Notes under the pieces: model-generated
What the model was told of the DNA's origin: nothing
Database searches by the model: none
The model's input: the letters and a program-made list of their open reading frames with translations, nothing else
Assembly: GCF_030286555.1 (NCBI RefSeq)
Contig: NZ_JASVWF010000001.1
Span: 248,001 to 312,000 of the forward strand
Source: Actinomycetospora termitidis
GTDB taxonomy: Bacteria > Actinomycetota > Actinomycetes > Mycobacteriales > Pseudonocardiaceae
Direction of reading: 5' to 3'
Length of the DNA: 64,000 nucleotides
In this document: piece by piece, positions 1-6,923 of the stretch
Position numbering within the stretch: the first letter of the stretch is position 1
How the letters are laid out: each line of letters begins with the position of its first letter
Position numbers and translations under genes: made by a program

Positions 1-1038
1 GTCGATGAGGGCCTCCGCGATCCGCGGGAGGTTCTCGACGGCCATGAGCAGCACGACCGTGCCGGTGAGCCGGCCGAGTGCGGCCCAGTCGACGAGGGAC
101 TGCTCGTGCCCGGGCGGCAGGTGCCCGGAGACGACGGTGAACTCGTGGGTGACCCCGCGGTGGGTCACCGGGACGCCGGCGAACGCGGGCACGGAGATCG
201 CGCTGGTGACGCCCGGCACGACGTCGACGGACACCCCCGCCGCCGCGCACGCCTGGATCTCCTCGTAGCCGCGGCCGAAGACGAACGGGTCGCCACCCTT
301 GAGGCGCACGACCCGGTTCCCGGCGAGCGCCTCGTCGACCAGGACCGCGTTGATCGTGTCCTGGCTCATGTAGCGCCCGCGGGGGAGCTTGGAGGCGTCG
401 ATGACGGTGACGTCGGGCGAGAGCTCGTCGAGCAGCGCCTGGGGGGCGAGCCGGTCGGTGACGACGACGTCGGCCTGCGCCAGCGCCTGGCGGCCCTTGA
501 CGGTGATGAGGCCGGCGTCGCCCGGCCCGCCGCCGACGAGCGTGACGCCGGGATTCTGGGCGCCCCGGTGCCTGCGGTCGGCGAGCGTGCCGCTGCGCAG
601 CGCCTCCACGACGCCGTCGCGCACCCCGGCCGCTCGCCGGGGGTCGCCGCCGCCGATCACGCCCACGGTGACGTCGTCGTAGCGCCCGACCGCGGGGGTG
701 ACCGCCGTGCCCTGCTCGGCGTGGTCGGCCCGCACGCAGAACACCCGGGCCGCCTCGGCCTCGGCGGCGACGGCGGCGTTGACCGCGGCGTCGTCGGTCG
801 CCGCCACGCAGTACCAGGCGGTGTCGAGGTCGCCGGCGGCGTAGGTCCGCTGCTCCCACGTGATCTCGCGGGAGGACGCGAGGGCCTCGAGGGCGGTCGT
901 GACGGCGGGGCTCACGACGTGCACGTCCGCGCCGACCTCGAGCAGCCCCGCGACGCGCCGCTGGGCCACCGAGCCCCCGCCGACGACCACGACGCGGCGG
1001 TCGACGAGGTCGAGCCCGACGGGGTAGAGCGTGCTCAC
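1..1038 (-). CDS. cysG: Siroheme synthase / uroporphyrinogen-III C-methyltransferase, C-terminus cut by window edge
   Basis: The visible 346 residues begin VSTLYPVGLDLVDRRVVVVG, an N-terminal NAD-binding Rossmann motif (VVVGGGSVAQRR) typical of precorrin-2 dehydrogenase. A tetrapyrrole methylase domain follows, with VTLVGGGPGDAGLIT, the DRL motif, RLKGGDPFVFGRG and VPGVTSA. Family knowledge: this fusion methylates uroporphyrinogen III to precorrin-2 and can oxidise it toward siroheme, so it feeds both cobalamin and siroheme. The GTG start overlaps the TGA of the BluB-CobT gene by 4 bp, so translation is probably coupled. It is the last visible gene of the riboswitch-led operon. The 3' end lies left of position 1, so full length is unknown. 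Confidence 0.93.
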   Translation of the reverse strand, partial: MSTLYPVGLDLVDRRVVVVGGGSVAQRRVAGLLEVGADVHVVSPAVTTALEALASSREITWEQRTYAAGDLDTAWYCVAATDDAAVNAAVAAEAEAARVFCVRADHAEQGTAVTPAVGRYDDVTVGVIGGGDPRRAAGVRDGVVEALRSGTLADRRHRGAQNPGVTLVGGGPGDAGLITVKGRQALAQADVVVTDRLAPQALLDELSPDVTVIDASKLPRGRYMSQDTINAVLVDEALAGNRVVRLKGGDPFVFGRGYEEIQACAAAGVSVDVVPGVTSAISVPAFAGVPVTHRGVTHEFTVVSGHLPPGHEQSLVDWAALGRLTGTVVLLMAVENLPRIAEALID

Positions 1039-2954
1039 GATGACTCCTCGGTCTTCTCGGCGACCCCGGCGCTGTCGAAGGTGGCGACCTCGCCCAGCGC
1101 CCGGGCTGCGGCGGCGACCAACGGGGCCGCCAGGAGCGCCCCGGTCCCTTCGCCGACCCGCATCCCGAGGTCGAGCAGCGGCTCGAGCCCCAGGTGGGTC
1201 AGGGCCAGGGTATGGGCAGGCTCCACGGAACGGTGCCCGGCCAGCCACGCGTGTGACGCAGTCGGGGCCAGCGCCGCCGCGACCAGGGCCGCCGCACCCG
1301 CGACCACGCCGTCCACGACGACCGGCGTGCGCTGCGCCGCGCCTCCGAGCAGCAGGCCCGCGATCCCGGCGATCTCCAGCCCGCCGACGGCCGCGAGCGC
1401 GCCGAGCGGGTCGTCCGCAGCCGCACTCCGTTCCGAGCGAAGGGCACCATCGCTCGATCTATCCGCCGAAGGGCGCCCATCGCCATCCGCGCCGGCCGCA
1501 CCCCGTTCCGAGCGAAGGGGCCCTTCGCTCGAACTAGTCGACTGGAGGGGCCCTTCGCTCGATCCGGGCGGCGGCAGCAGACCGTGCCGGGCCAGCGCGG
1601 TCCGGACGACGGCGGCCTTGCGCGCGAGCATCCCGTCGTCGATCCCGGTTCCGCGGCCGGTGACGACCTCCGGCGACGCGCCCGTGAACGCGCTGACCAG
1701 CGCCGCGGAGGCGGTCGTGTTCGCGATCCCCATGTCGCCGGTGACGAGCAGCCGGTTGCCGGCGGCGACCAGGTCCCGGGCCACCTCGACGCCGGCCACG
1801 ACGGCCGCCCGGGCCTCCTCGCGGCTCATCGCCGGGCCGACCGTCATGTCGGCGGTGCCGGGGCGGATCTTCCGCGGCAGCAGTCCCGGCGCCGGGTCGA
1901 GCGGAGCCGCCACCCCCACGTCCACCACGACGACCTCGGCCCCCACCTGGTGCGCGAACGCGTTCACCGCGGCGCCGCCGGCGAGGAAGTTGGCCACCAT
2001 CTGGTGGGTCACCTCCTGCGGCCACGGCGTCACACCCTGGGCGTGCACCCCGTGGTCCCCCGCGAACACCGCGACGACGGCGGGCTCGGGCACCGGCGGC
2101 GGGCACGACCCGGCGAGCCCGGACAGCCGCACCCCGACCTCGGCGACCCGCCCGAGCGCGCCCGGCGGCACCGTCATGCGGGTCAGCCGCTCGCGGGCGG
2201 CCGCCTCACCCTCCTCGGTGGCGAGCGACGCGCACGCCGCCAGCGCGTCGTCCAACGCATCCCCGCCCGGGTGCGCACCCCAGGTCCCCTCGTGCACGGC
2301 CCACTCCAACGGTCGGCGCCGGGCCCACCCGGCGGTCTCCAGCTCCGGTGCCCCGGCGAACTCGCAGACCCGCCCCACGCACAGGTAGGCGACGATCTCG
2401 AGGTGCTGCGGCAGCCCGACGCGCTCGCCGAGCAGCGCGGCCAGCTCCCGCTCCCGGAAGAACGACACCCACCCGACGCCGAGCCCATCGGCCCGCGCCG
2501 CGAGCCACAGGTTCTGCACCGCGCCGGCCACCGAGTGCGCCGCCATGCGCGGCTGGGTCGCCCGCCCGAGGACGTGGCGGCCGCCGCGGGTCGGGTCGCA
2601 GGTCACGACGATCCCCAGCGGGGCCTCGCGGATCGCCTCCACCTTGAGCCCGGCGAACGCCCGTGCCCGGGCGGCGGGCAACGAGGCGGCGAACGCCGCG
2701 CGCTGGTCCGCCGCGAGACCCGCGAGCTCGGCGCGCAGGGCCGCGTCGCGCAGCACCAGGAAGTCCCACGGCTGCGAGAACCCGACGCTCGGCGCGACGT
2801 GCGCGGCCTCGAGGACCCGGCGCAGGGCATCGTCGGGAACGGGCTCGGAGGTGAAGCCGGTGCGGACGTCCCGCCGGGCCGCCAGGACCCGGTGGAGCGC
2901 CTCCCGATCGCCGGGCTGCACCCCTCCCGTCGCTCCGCTCGCCCCGAGCCTCAC
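1035..2954 (-). CDS. cobT: BluB-CobT fusion: 5,6-dimethylbenzimidazole synthase / nicotinate-nucleotide:DMB phosphoribosyltransferase
   Basis: A 639-residue two-domain protein. Residues ~14-230 are BluB-like flavin nitroreductase (RRDVR near the start, SVGFSQPWDF, GVGWVSFF), the oxygen-dependent enzyme that makes dimethylbenzimidazole from FMNH2. Residues ~240-639 are CobT (FAGDHGVHAQGVTPWP, GDMGIANTT, GRGTGIDD, and LGMRVGEGTGALLA holding the catalytic Glu), which activates that base as alpha-ribazole phosphate. Such fusions are known in actinobacteria and couple synthesis to use of the lower ligand of B12. The GTG start overlaps the stop of the upstream CobC gene by 4 bp. Odd: CobT carries a ~46-residue Ser/Glu/Arg-rich insertion (about residues 463-509) encoded by palindromic repeats, between ARHGLLPP and DDPLGALAAVGG, where ordinary CobT has a short loop. 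Confidence 0.95.
   Translation of the reverse strand: MRLGASGATGGVQPGDREALHRVLAARRDVRTGFTSEPVPDDALRRVLEAAHVAPSVGFSQPWDFLVLRDAALRAELAGLAADQRAAFAASLPAARARAFAGLKVEAIREAPLGIVVTCDPTRGGRHVLGRATQPRMAAHSVAGAVQNLWLAARADGLGVGWVSFFRERELAALLGERVGLPQHLEIVAYLCVGRVCEFAGAPELETAGWARRRPLEWAVHEGTWGAHPGGDALDDALAACASLATEEGEAAARERLTRMTVPPGALGRVAEVGVRLSGLAGSCPPPVPEPAVVAVFAGDHGVHAQGVTPWPQEVTHQMVANFLAGGAAVNAFAHQVGAEVVVVDVGVAAPLDPAPGLLPRKIRPGTADMTVGPAMSREEARAAVVAGVEVARDLVAAGNRLLVTGDMGIANTTASAALVSAFTGASPEVVTGRGTGIDDGMLARKAAVVRTALARHGLLPPPGSSEGPLQSTSSSEGPLRSERGAAGADGDGRPSADRSSDGALRSERSAAADDPLGALAAVGGLEIAGIAGLLLGGAAQRTPVVVDGVVAGAAALVAAALAPTASHAWLAGHRSVEPAHTLALTHLGLEPLLDLGMRVGEGTGALLAAPLVAAAARALGEVATFDSAGVAEKTEESS
1428..1565. 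repeat. Palindromic repeat insertion inside cobT
   Basis: Two copies of GTTCCGAGCGAAGGG (1429-1443 and 1505-1519) each begin an inverted repeat with TTCGCTCG. The block 1509-1531 has 11-bp arms CGAGCGAAGGG/CCCTTCGCTCG around one base, and another right arm lies at 1549-1561. The reading frame stays open through all units and encodes repeated SSEGPLRSER-type peptides. Confidence 0.8.
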
Positions 2955-3988
2955 AGCACCTCCCGCAGCACCTCGACGAAGGCGTCCATGGTCCTCCGGT
3001 CCCGGACGGCCACCCGCACGTGCTCGGCGTCCAGCCCCGGGAACGTGTCCCCGCGGCGGACCGCCCAGCCCCGGTCGCGCAGCGCGTCCCGCACGTCGGT
3101 CCGACCGGGCGTGCGCAGCAGCAGGAAGCTGGCGGCCGGCGCGGTCCCGCGCACCTCGACCCCGTCGACCGTCGCGAGCGCCGCCAGCAGGTGGTCGCGG
3201 TCCTCGCGCAGGGCCGACGCCGCCCGGTCGGCCTCCTCGCGTGCCGCCGTCGTCGTGCACGCCCGGATCGCCTCCAGCGCCGGGGTGGACACCGACCACG
3301 GCGGCGCCGCCGCGGCCAGCGTCGTGATCAGCTCGGCCGGCGCGAGGACGTAGCCCACGCGCAGGCCCGCGAGCCCCCACGTCTTCGTGAGGCTGCGCAG
3401 GACGACGAGCCCGGGCAGGTCGGTACGCCCGGCCAGCGACTCCGGCTCCCCGGGCACGGTGTCGGCGAAGGCCTCGTCGACGACGAGGACCCGGCCCGGC
3501 CGGGCGAGCGCGGCGATCGTCGCCGCGGGGTGCAGCACCGAGGTCGGGTTGGTCGGGTTCCCGACGACGACGAGGTCGGCCTCCTCGGGCACGTCACCCG
3601 GGTGCAGCGTCAGGTCGCCGCCCAGCACCACCCGCTCCACGGCGTGTCCGGCCGCCCGCAGCGCGGCCTCCGGCTCGGTGAACTGCGGGTGCACGACGAC
3701 GGCCCGGCGCGGCCGCAGGGCCCGCGCGAGCAGCACGAACGCCTCCGCCGCCCCGGCCACCGGCCAGACCTCGGCCCGGTCGCGCCCGTGGGCCGCGGCG
3801 ATCGCGTCGCGGGCCGCAGTGGCGTCGGGATAGGCGGCGAGCGCGGCGAGGGACGCGGTCAGCCGCTCCGTCAGCCACGCCGGTGGGGTGCCGGCCCGGA
3901 CGTTGACGGCCAGGTCGACCAGGCCGGGCCCGACCTCGGCGTCGCCGTGGTGGGCGAGGTCGTGACCGTCGGGCAGGACCGCCCTCAC
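2951..3988 (-). CDS. cobC: CobC/CobD-like PLP aminotransferase-fold enzyme (threonine-phosphate decarboxylase type)
   Basis: 345 residues from a GTG start that overlaps the upstream stop by 4 bp (GTGA at 3985-3988). It is a fold-type I PLP protein of the histidinol-phosphate aminotransferase group: LAVNVRAGTPPAWL resembles the family N-terminus, and VVGNPTNPTS, VVDEAFAD and RSLTKTWGLAGLRVGY contain the PLP lysine near residue 201. In this neighbourhood the expected role is the cobalamin aminopropanol arm (L-threonine-O-3-phosphate to aminopropanol phosphate). A histidinol-phosphate aminotransferase cannot be excluded from sequence alone, but position between the riboswitch and BluB-CobT favours cobalamin synthesis. 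Confidence 0.85.
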   Translation of the reverse strand: MRAVLPDGHDLAHHGDAEVGPGLVDLAVNVRAGTPPAWLTERLTASLAALAAYPDATAARDAIAAAHGRDRAEVWPVAGAAEAFVLLARALRPRRAVVVHPQFTEPEAALRAAGHAVERVVLGGDLTLHPGDVPEEADLVVVGNPTNPTSVLHPAATIAALARPGRVLVVDEAFADTVPGEPESLAGRTDLPGLVVLRSLTKTWGLAGLRVGYVLAPAELITTLAAAAPPWSVSTPALEAIRACTTTAAREEADRAASALREDRDHLLAALATVDGVEVRGTAPAASFLLLRTPGRTDVRDALRDRGWAVRRGDTFPGLDAEHVRVAVRDRRTMDAFVEVLREVL

Positions 3989-4362
3989 CGCACCTCGCCC
4001 AGGCGCGCCCGGCTCCCGGCCGCCCGGAGCAGGGCGGCCTCCGCGGCGGGGACGGAGGCGGCCAGCACCGAGGTCACCGCGCGCGGGGCGGCACCGGGGT
4101 CCCAGTCCTCGGCGTCCATCCGCTCGAGCAGCGCCTGCGCCAGCGCCTCGATCCGGGCGGCGAGATCCGCCCGCGAGCGCACCGGTCCGGCGCCGAGGTG
4201 GTCGAGCGGCACGGACGTGTCGTCGTCGAGGCAGGCCAGCGCGAGCGCGCTGCGCAGCTCGGCGAGCACTTGGGCCCGGCCGGTGGACGGACGGGGGCAG
4301 GCGCCGTGCCGACGCAGGGATCGCGGCGGACCGAGCGGTCCTCGTCTCGGGGCGTGCGGCAT
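3985..4362 (-). CDS. Unrecognised 125-aa protein, first gene behind the cobalamin riboswitch
   Basis: The reading frame from an ATG at 4362 gives 125 residues. The first ~35 are Arg/Pro-rich and unremarkable. The rest is a coherent, probably helical domain (QVLAELRSALALACLDDD, ARIEALAQALLERMDAEDWD, LRAAGSRARLGEVR). I do not recognise the family. Support for it being real: it lies between the riboswitch and cobC in the same orientation, and its TGA is shared with the GTG of cobC (GTGA overlap), as in the rest of the operon. A shorter start nearer the conserved part is possible. Its placement suggests a role in, or regulation of, cobalamin synthesis; that is inference only. Confidence 0.6.
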   Translation of the reverse strand: MPHAPRRGPLGPPRSLRRHGACPRPSTGRAQVLAELRSALALACLDDDTSVPLDHLGAGPVRSRADLAARIEALAQALLERMDAEDWDPGAAPRAVTSVLAASVPAAEAALLRAAGSRARLGEVR

Positions 4363-4439
4363 CGCAGGCAGCCTTCCTCGGGGTCCTCGCCCGATCTCCG
4401 CCGCGTCCCCGGGCAGGGGCCGTCGGCGTGGTGGTGCAC

Positions 4440-4610
4440 CTCGCGACGGCCGGAGTCTCCTGGCTCCCGGATCGGTGCTCGCCCCGGCCTTCCCGCCGGT
4501 CTCCCGGCCGTGGCCATGCGTGGGGTCCGCTCCCCGGTGACAGTGGCGGGACCGCGCCGGATTCACACCGGCTTCCTCCGCGTCCGTCGACGGATGAGCC
4601 GACCACACCT
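4440..4610 (-). promoter_or_regulatory. Cobalamin (B12) riboswitch
   Basis: Read on the minus strand, the leader holds the class-defining blocks in order: an upstream GGCTCATCC segment, the B12-box AGCCGGTGTGAATCCGGC, then GTCCCGCCACTGT, a GC-rich peripheral region, and finally GAGCCAGGAGACTCCGG. It lies directly upstream of the cob genes on that strand and ends about 80 bases before the first start codon. By family behaviour adenosylcobalamin binding should switch off expression of the downstream operon. Boundaries are approximate. Confidence 0.93.
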
Positions 4611-4626
4611 GGGCCGAGGGGTCAAC

Positions 4627-4642
4627 GACTTGTATGCAAGTC
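4627..4642. promoter_or_regulatory. Inverted repeat GACTTGTATGCAAGTC upstream of the riboswitch
   Basis: A 16-bp inverted repeat (6-bp arms, TATG centre) lies between the end of the LuxR gene and the riboswitch. On the minus strand it includes CATACAAG, a possible -10 region for the cobalamin operon, so it may be a promoter-overlapping operator. No regulator can be assigned. Confidence 0.4.
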
Positions 4643-4667
4643 GGCCCACCTCACCGCCGGCGGCGGC

Positions 4668-5261
4668 TCACTGCAGGATGCCCTGCCGGAAGCCCCGGGC
4701 GACGGCATCCGCGCGGTCACCCGCGCCGAGCTTGCGGAAGAGCCGGCGCGCGTGGGTCTTCACGGTGTCCTCGGCGAGCACCAGCGACGCCGCGATCTCG
4801 GAGTTGGACAGCCCCTCGGTCATGCCGAGCAGCACGTCGAGTTCGCGGCGGGACAGCTCCGTGGTGGCGGGACGGCGGCCCCGCGCGCTGAACGGGCGCG
4901 GGCCGGTCTCCTCGCCCGCGCGCAGGAAACCCTTCGCGCCGCGCTGGAGGGCCAGTCCGGCCACCCGGTGCTCGTCGTCGGGCCCACCGTCGGCCGCGCC
5001 GACCACGAGGACGGCGACGTCGGGCGCCGACCGCCGGACCGCCTCCAGCGTCGCGACCCAGGTCGGGATCGCGTACCCCTCGGCGGTGAGGGTGCCCGCG
5101 TCGGCGGCCACGAGGACCAGGTCCGGCTGCTCGCGCTCGACGACGGCCGTCAGCTCCTCATCGGGCCCCACCCCGCACACGACGTCGAATCCGGCGTCGA
5201 CGCCACGGGCGACGCGCTCGCGGACGGCCACGTCGGGGGCCACGATCAGGCAGACGGCCAT
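4668..5261 (-). CDS. LuxR/NarL-type transcriptional regulator with degenerate receiver domain
   Basis: 197 residues from an ATG at 5261. Residues ~130-195 form a clear LuxR helix-turn-helix (LSRRELDVLLGMTEGLSNSEIA, EDTVKTHARRLFRKLGA). Residues 1-120 have the alternating hydrophobic pattern of a CheY-like receiver (MAVCLIVAP, PDLVLVAAD, VAVLVVGAAD), but the position usually holding the phosphoacceptor aspartate after the PDLVLV strand is Ala. No sensor kinase is adjacent. It is therefore likely an orphan or atypical regulator that does not use canonical phosphorylation. Targets are unknown; it lies convergent with nothing and just upstream of the cobalamin leader on the same strand. Confidence 0.85.
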   Translation of the reverse strand: MAVCLIVAPDVAVRERVARGVDAGFDVVCGVGPDEELTAVVEREQPDLVLVAADAGTLTAEGYAIPTWVATLEAVRRSAPDVAVLVVGAADGGPDDEHRVAGLALQRGAKGFLRAGEETGPRPFSARGRRPATTELSRRELDVLLGMTEGLSNSEIAASLVLAEDTVKTHARRLFRKLGAGDRADAVARGFRQGILQ

Positions 5262-5361
5262 GGGGCTCCTCGAGCGGGTCGGGGCGGGTCCGGATGTCGG
5301 CGCCAGGCTCCCACACGGAACCCACACGGTTGCCGTCGCCCTACCGACACGTTTCGAGACA

Positions 5362-6342
5362 TCACCCGGCCAGGTGGTGGGTCGCCGCGACCCGCAGCTC
5401 CCCGACCGGCTCCCCCTTCCCGACGACCGGTGGCGTGGCCACCGCGCGCAGCTCCTCCGGGGCCTCGATGCCCCGCGCCCGCAGGACGGCGAGCAGGACC
5501 GGGCCGAGCGCCCGCGCGGCCCCGTCGGCGACCTTCGCGGCGAGCGCCGAGCCGTCCGGCAGCGCCGCGATCAGCACGCCCTCGGCGCCGCTCTTCGCGA
5601 GGCTCCCGGGCAGCGTCGTCATGAGCACCGTGTCGAGCCGGCCGGTCCCGGCGACGAGGTGCGGGTGCGCCCGCATCGCGCCGGCCACCCGGGCGACCAC
5701 GGGGTCGTCGGCGTGGACGAGGGCGTGCGGGAGCCGGGCGAGGTCGGCGAGCGTCGTCGCGAACGCCGGCGCACCGCAGCCGTCGGTGCTCGCGGCGACG
5801 ACGGGCCCGGCGAGCTCCGTCAGCGCGTCCCGACACGCCTGCTGCAGCGGGTGCCCCGGGTCGAGGTAGTCCGGGTCGCCGGCCGTCGCGACGAGCATCG
5901 CGGCGTGCTTGCCCGAACAGTTCATCGCGAGCGGGGCGGCCGTGCGCCCCGCGGCGAGGTAGCGGTGCATCGCGTCGGCGCCGAGCGGGAGGTCCGGGAC
6001 GCAGCGCAGGGCGTCGGGCGTGAGGCCGTGGCGGACCAGCAGCGCGGTCACGGCCTCGAGGTGGATCGGCTCCCCGCTGTGGGAGGCGGAGGCCAACGCC
6101 ACCTCGGCGTCGGTGAGGTCGGCCCCCGCGCGCAGGGCGGCCACCGTCTGCGCGGGCTTGAGCGCGGACCGCCCGTAGACCGCCCGGGCGGGGTCACCCG
6201 CCGTCAGGAACGGGTGGCCGTCAGGATCGAGCGCGACGAGCGACACCGCGTGCACGGACTCGACCAGCTCGCCCCGCTCGACCTCGACCGTCCACGGCCT
6301 CATCCCCCGGGTCGAGCTCCGCTGCGCTGCGTCTCCCGCCAT
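5362..6342 (-). CDS. Type II asparaginase (Asparaginase_II, PF06089-like)
   Basis: 326 residues from an ATG at 6342 whose first base overlaps the stop of the preceding cyclodeaminase gene. A second in-frame ATG at 6303 is a good alternative, because the family usually begins close to the VEVERGELVES motif found here. Other family signatures are GRSALKPAQ, SHSGEPIH, NCSGKHAAML and DGCGAPAF. It is expected to hydrolyse L-asparagine to aspartate and ammonia in the cytoplasm; there is no signal peptide. It is third in a minus-strand operon after fhs and the cyclodeaminase. The functional link to one-carbon metabolism is not obvious. Confidence 0.88.
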   Translation of the reverse strand: MAGDAAQRSSTRGMRPWTVEVERGELVESVHAVSLVALDPDGHPFLTAGDPARAVYGRSALKPAQTVAALRAGADLTDAEVALASASHSGEPIHLEAVTALLVRHGLTPDALRCVPDLPLGADAMHRYLAAGRTAAPLAMNCSGKHAAMLVATAGDPDYLDPGHPLQQACRDALTELAGPVVAASTDGCGAPAFATTLADLARLPHALVHADDPVVARVAGAMRAHPHLVAGTGRLDTVLMTTLPGSLAKSGAEGVLIAALPDGSALAAKVADGAARALGPVLLAVLRARGIEAPEELRAVATPPVVGKGEPVGELRVAATHHLAG

Positions 6343-6923
6343 CAGAACGCCGCGCGCTCCGCGAGCCGCCGCGCCTCCCCCGCGCGCTCCGCGGCGTCCT
6401 CCACCCGCGGGTCACCCCAGCCGTCCAGGCCGCCCACGACCTCCCCGGTGTCCGCGATGTTCGTCCCGACCAGCGTCGACGCCGACTCGGCGGCCGCGGC
6501 CGCGAGCAGCGCCGCCGTCACCGCGTCCCCGCTGAGCGCGTCCGGCCCGTGCTCGGCGAGCGCGGCCGCGATCTCGGTGACCCGACACGCGACCGCGAGG
6601 ACGTCCAGCGGGACCTGCACGATCGCCTCGGTGGCCCCCGCCGCGCCGCCGGGGCTGCGGCGGGCGGCGAGGAACCCGGCGAACGCGGCGACGTCGTCGT
6701 CGGCGAGCGCGAGGGACCGGGTGCGCAGGCCCTCGAGCTCGTGGGCGAGGTCGAGGGCCGCGGGGTCGGTGCGGGCCGCCCCCTGCGCGACCTTCCCCGC
6801 CAGACCGGCCGCCAGCGCCGTCGTCGTCGCCGCGGTGGAGCCGGCCGCCGGACCGGGGCCGCGCGCGGCCAGGGCCTCGGCGAGCTTCCCCACCGGAACG
6901 GCGCCGAGCGGACCGGTCGTCAC
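6342..6923 (-). CDS. Cyclodeaminase/cyclohydrolase family protein (FTCD C-terminal-like)
   Basis: 193 residues from a GTG start that directly abuts the fhs stop codon. The sequence is a helical FTCD_C-type protein: PVGKLAEALAARGPGPAAGSTAA is the typical N-terminal glycine-rich segment, and the remainder is Ala/Leu-rich helices ending ESASTLVGTNIADTG. Such proteins act as methenyl-tetrahydrofolate cyclohydrolase or formimino-tetrahydrofolate cyclodeaminase. Following fhs in an operon favours interconversion of formyl- and methenyl-tetrahydrofolate. The exact reaction cannot be fixed from sequence. Confidence 0.88.
   Translation of the reverse strand: MTTGPLGAVPVGKLAEALAARGPGPAAGSTAATTTALAAGLAGKVAQGAARTDPAALDLAHELEGLRTRSLALADDDVAAFAGFLAARRSPGGAAGATEAIVQVPLDVLAVACRVTEIAAALAEHGPDALSGDAVTAALLAAAAAESASTLVGTNIADTGEVVGGLDGWGDPRVEDAAERAGEARRLAERAAF

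Noticed and set aside
106..2388. Long open frame on the plus strand opposite the cobalamin operon
   Set aside because: Its translation is Arg/Pro/Ala low-complexity and it lies entirely antisense to well-recognised enzymes; long antisense frames are usual at this GC content.
2928..2947. CCCGTCGCTCCGCTCGCCCC, similar to 20909-20930, as a further repeat family
   Set aside because: Only two imperfect copies, short and GC-rich; too weak to claim, though it encodes the start of BluB-CobT.
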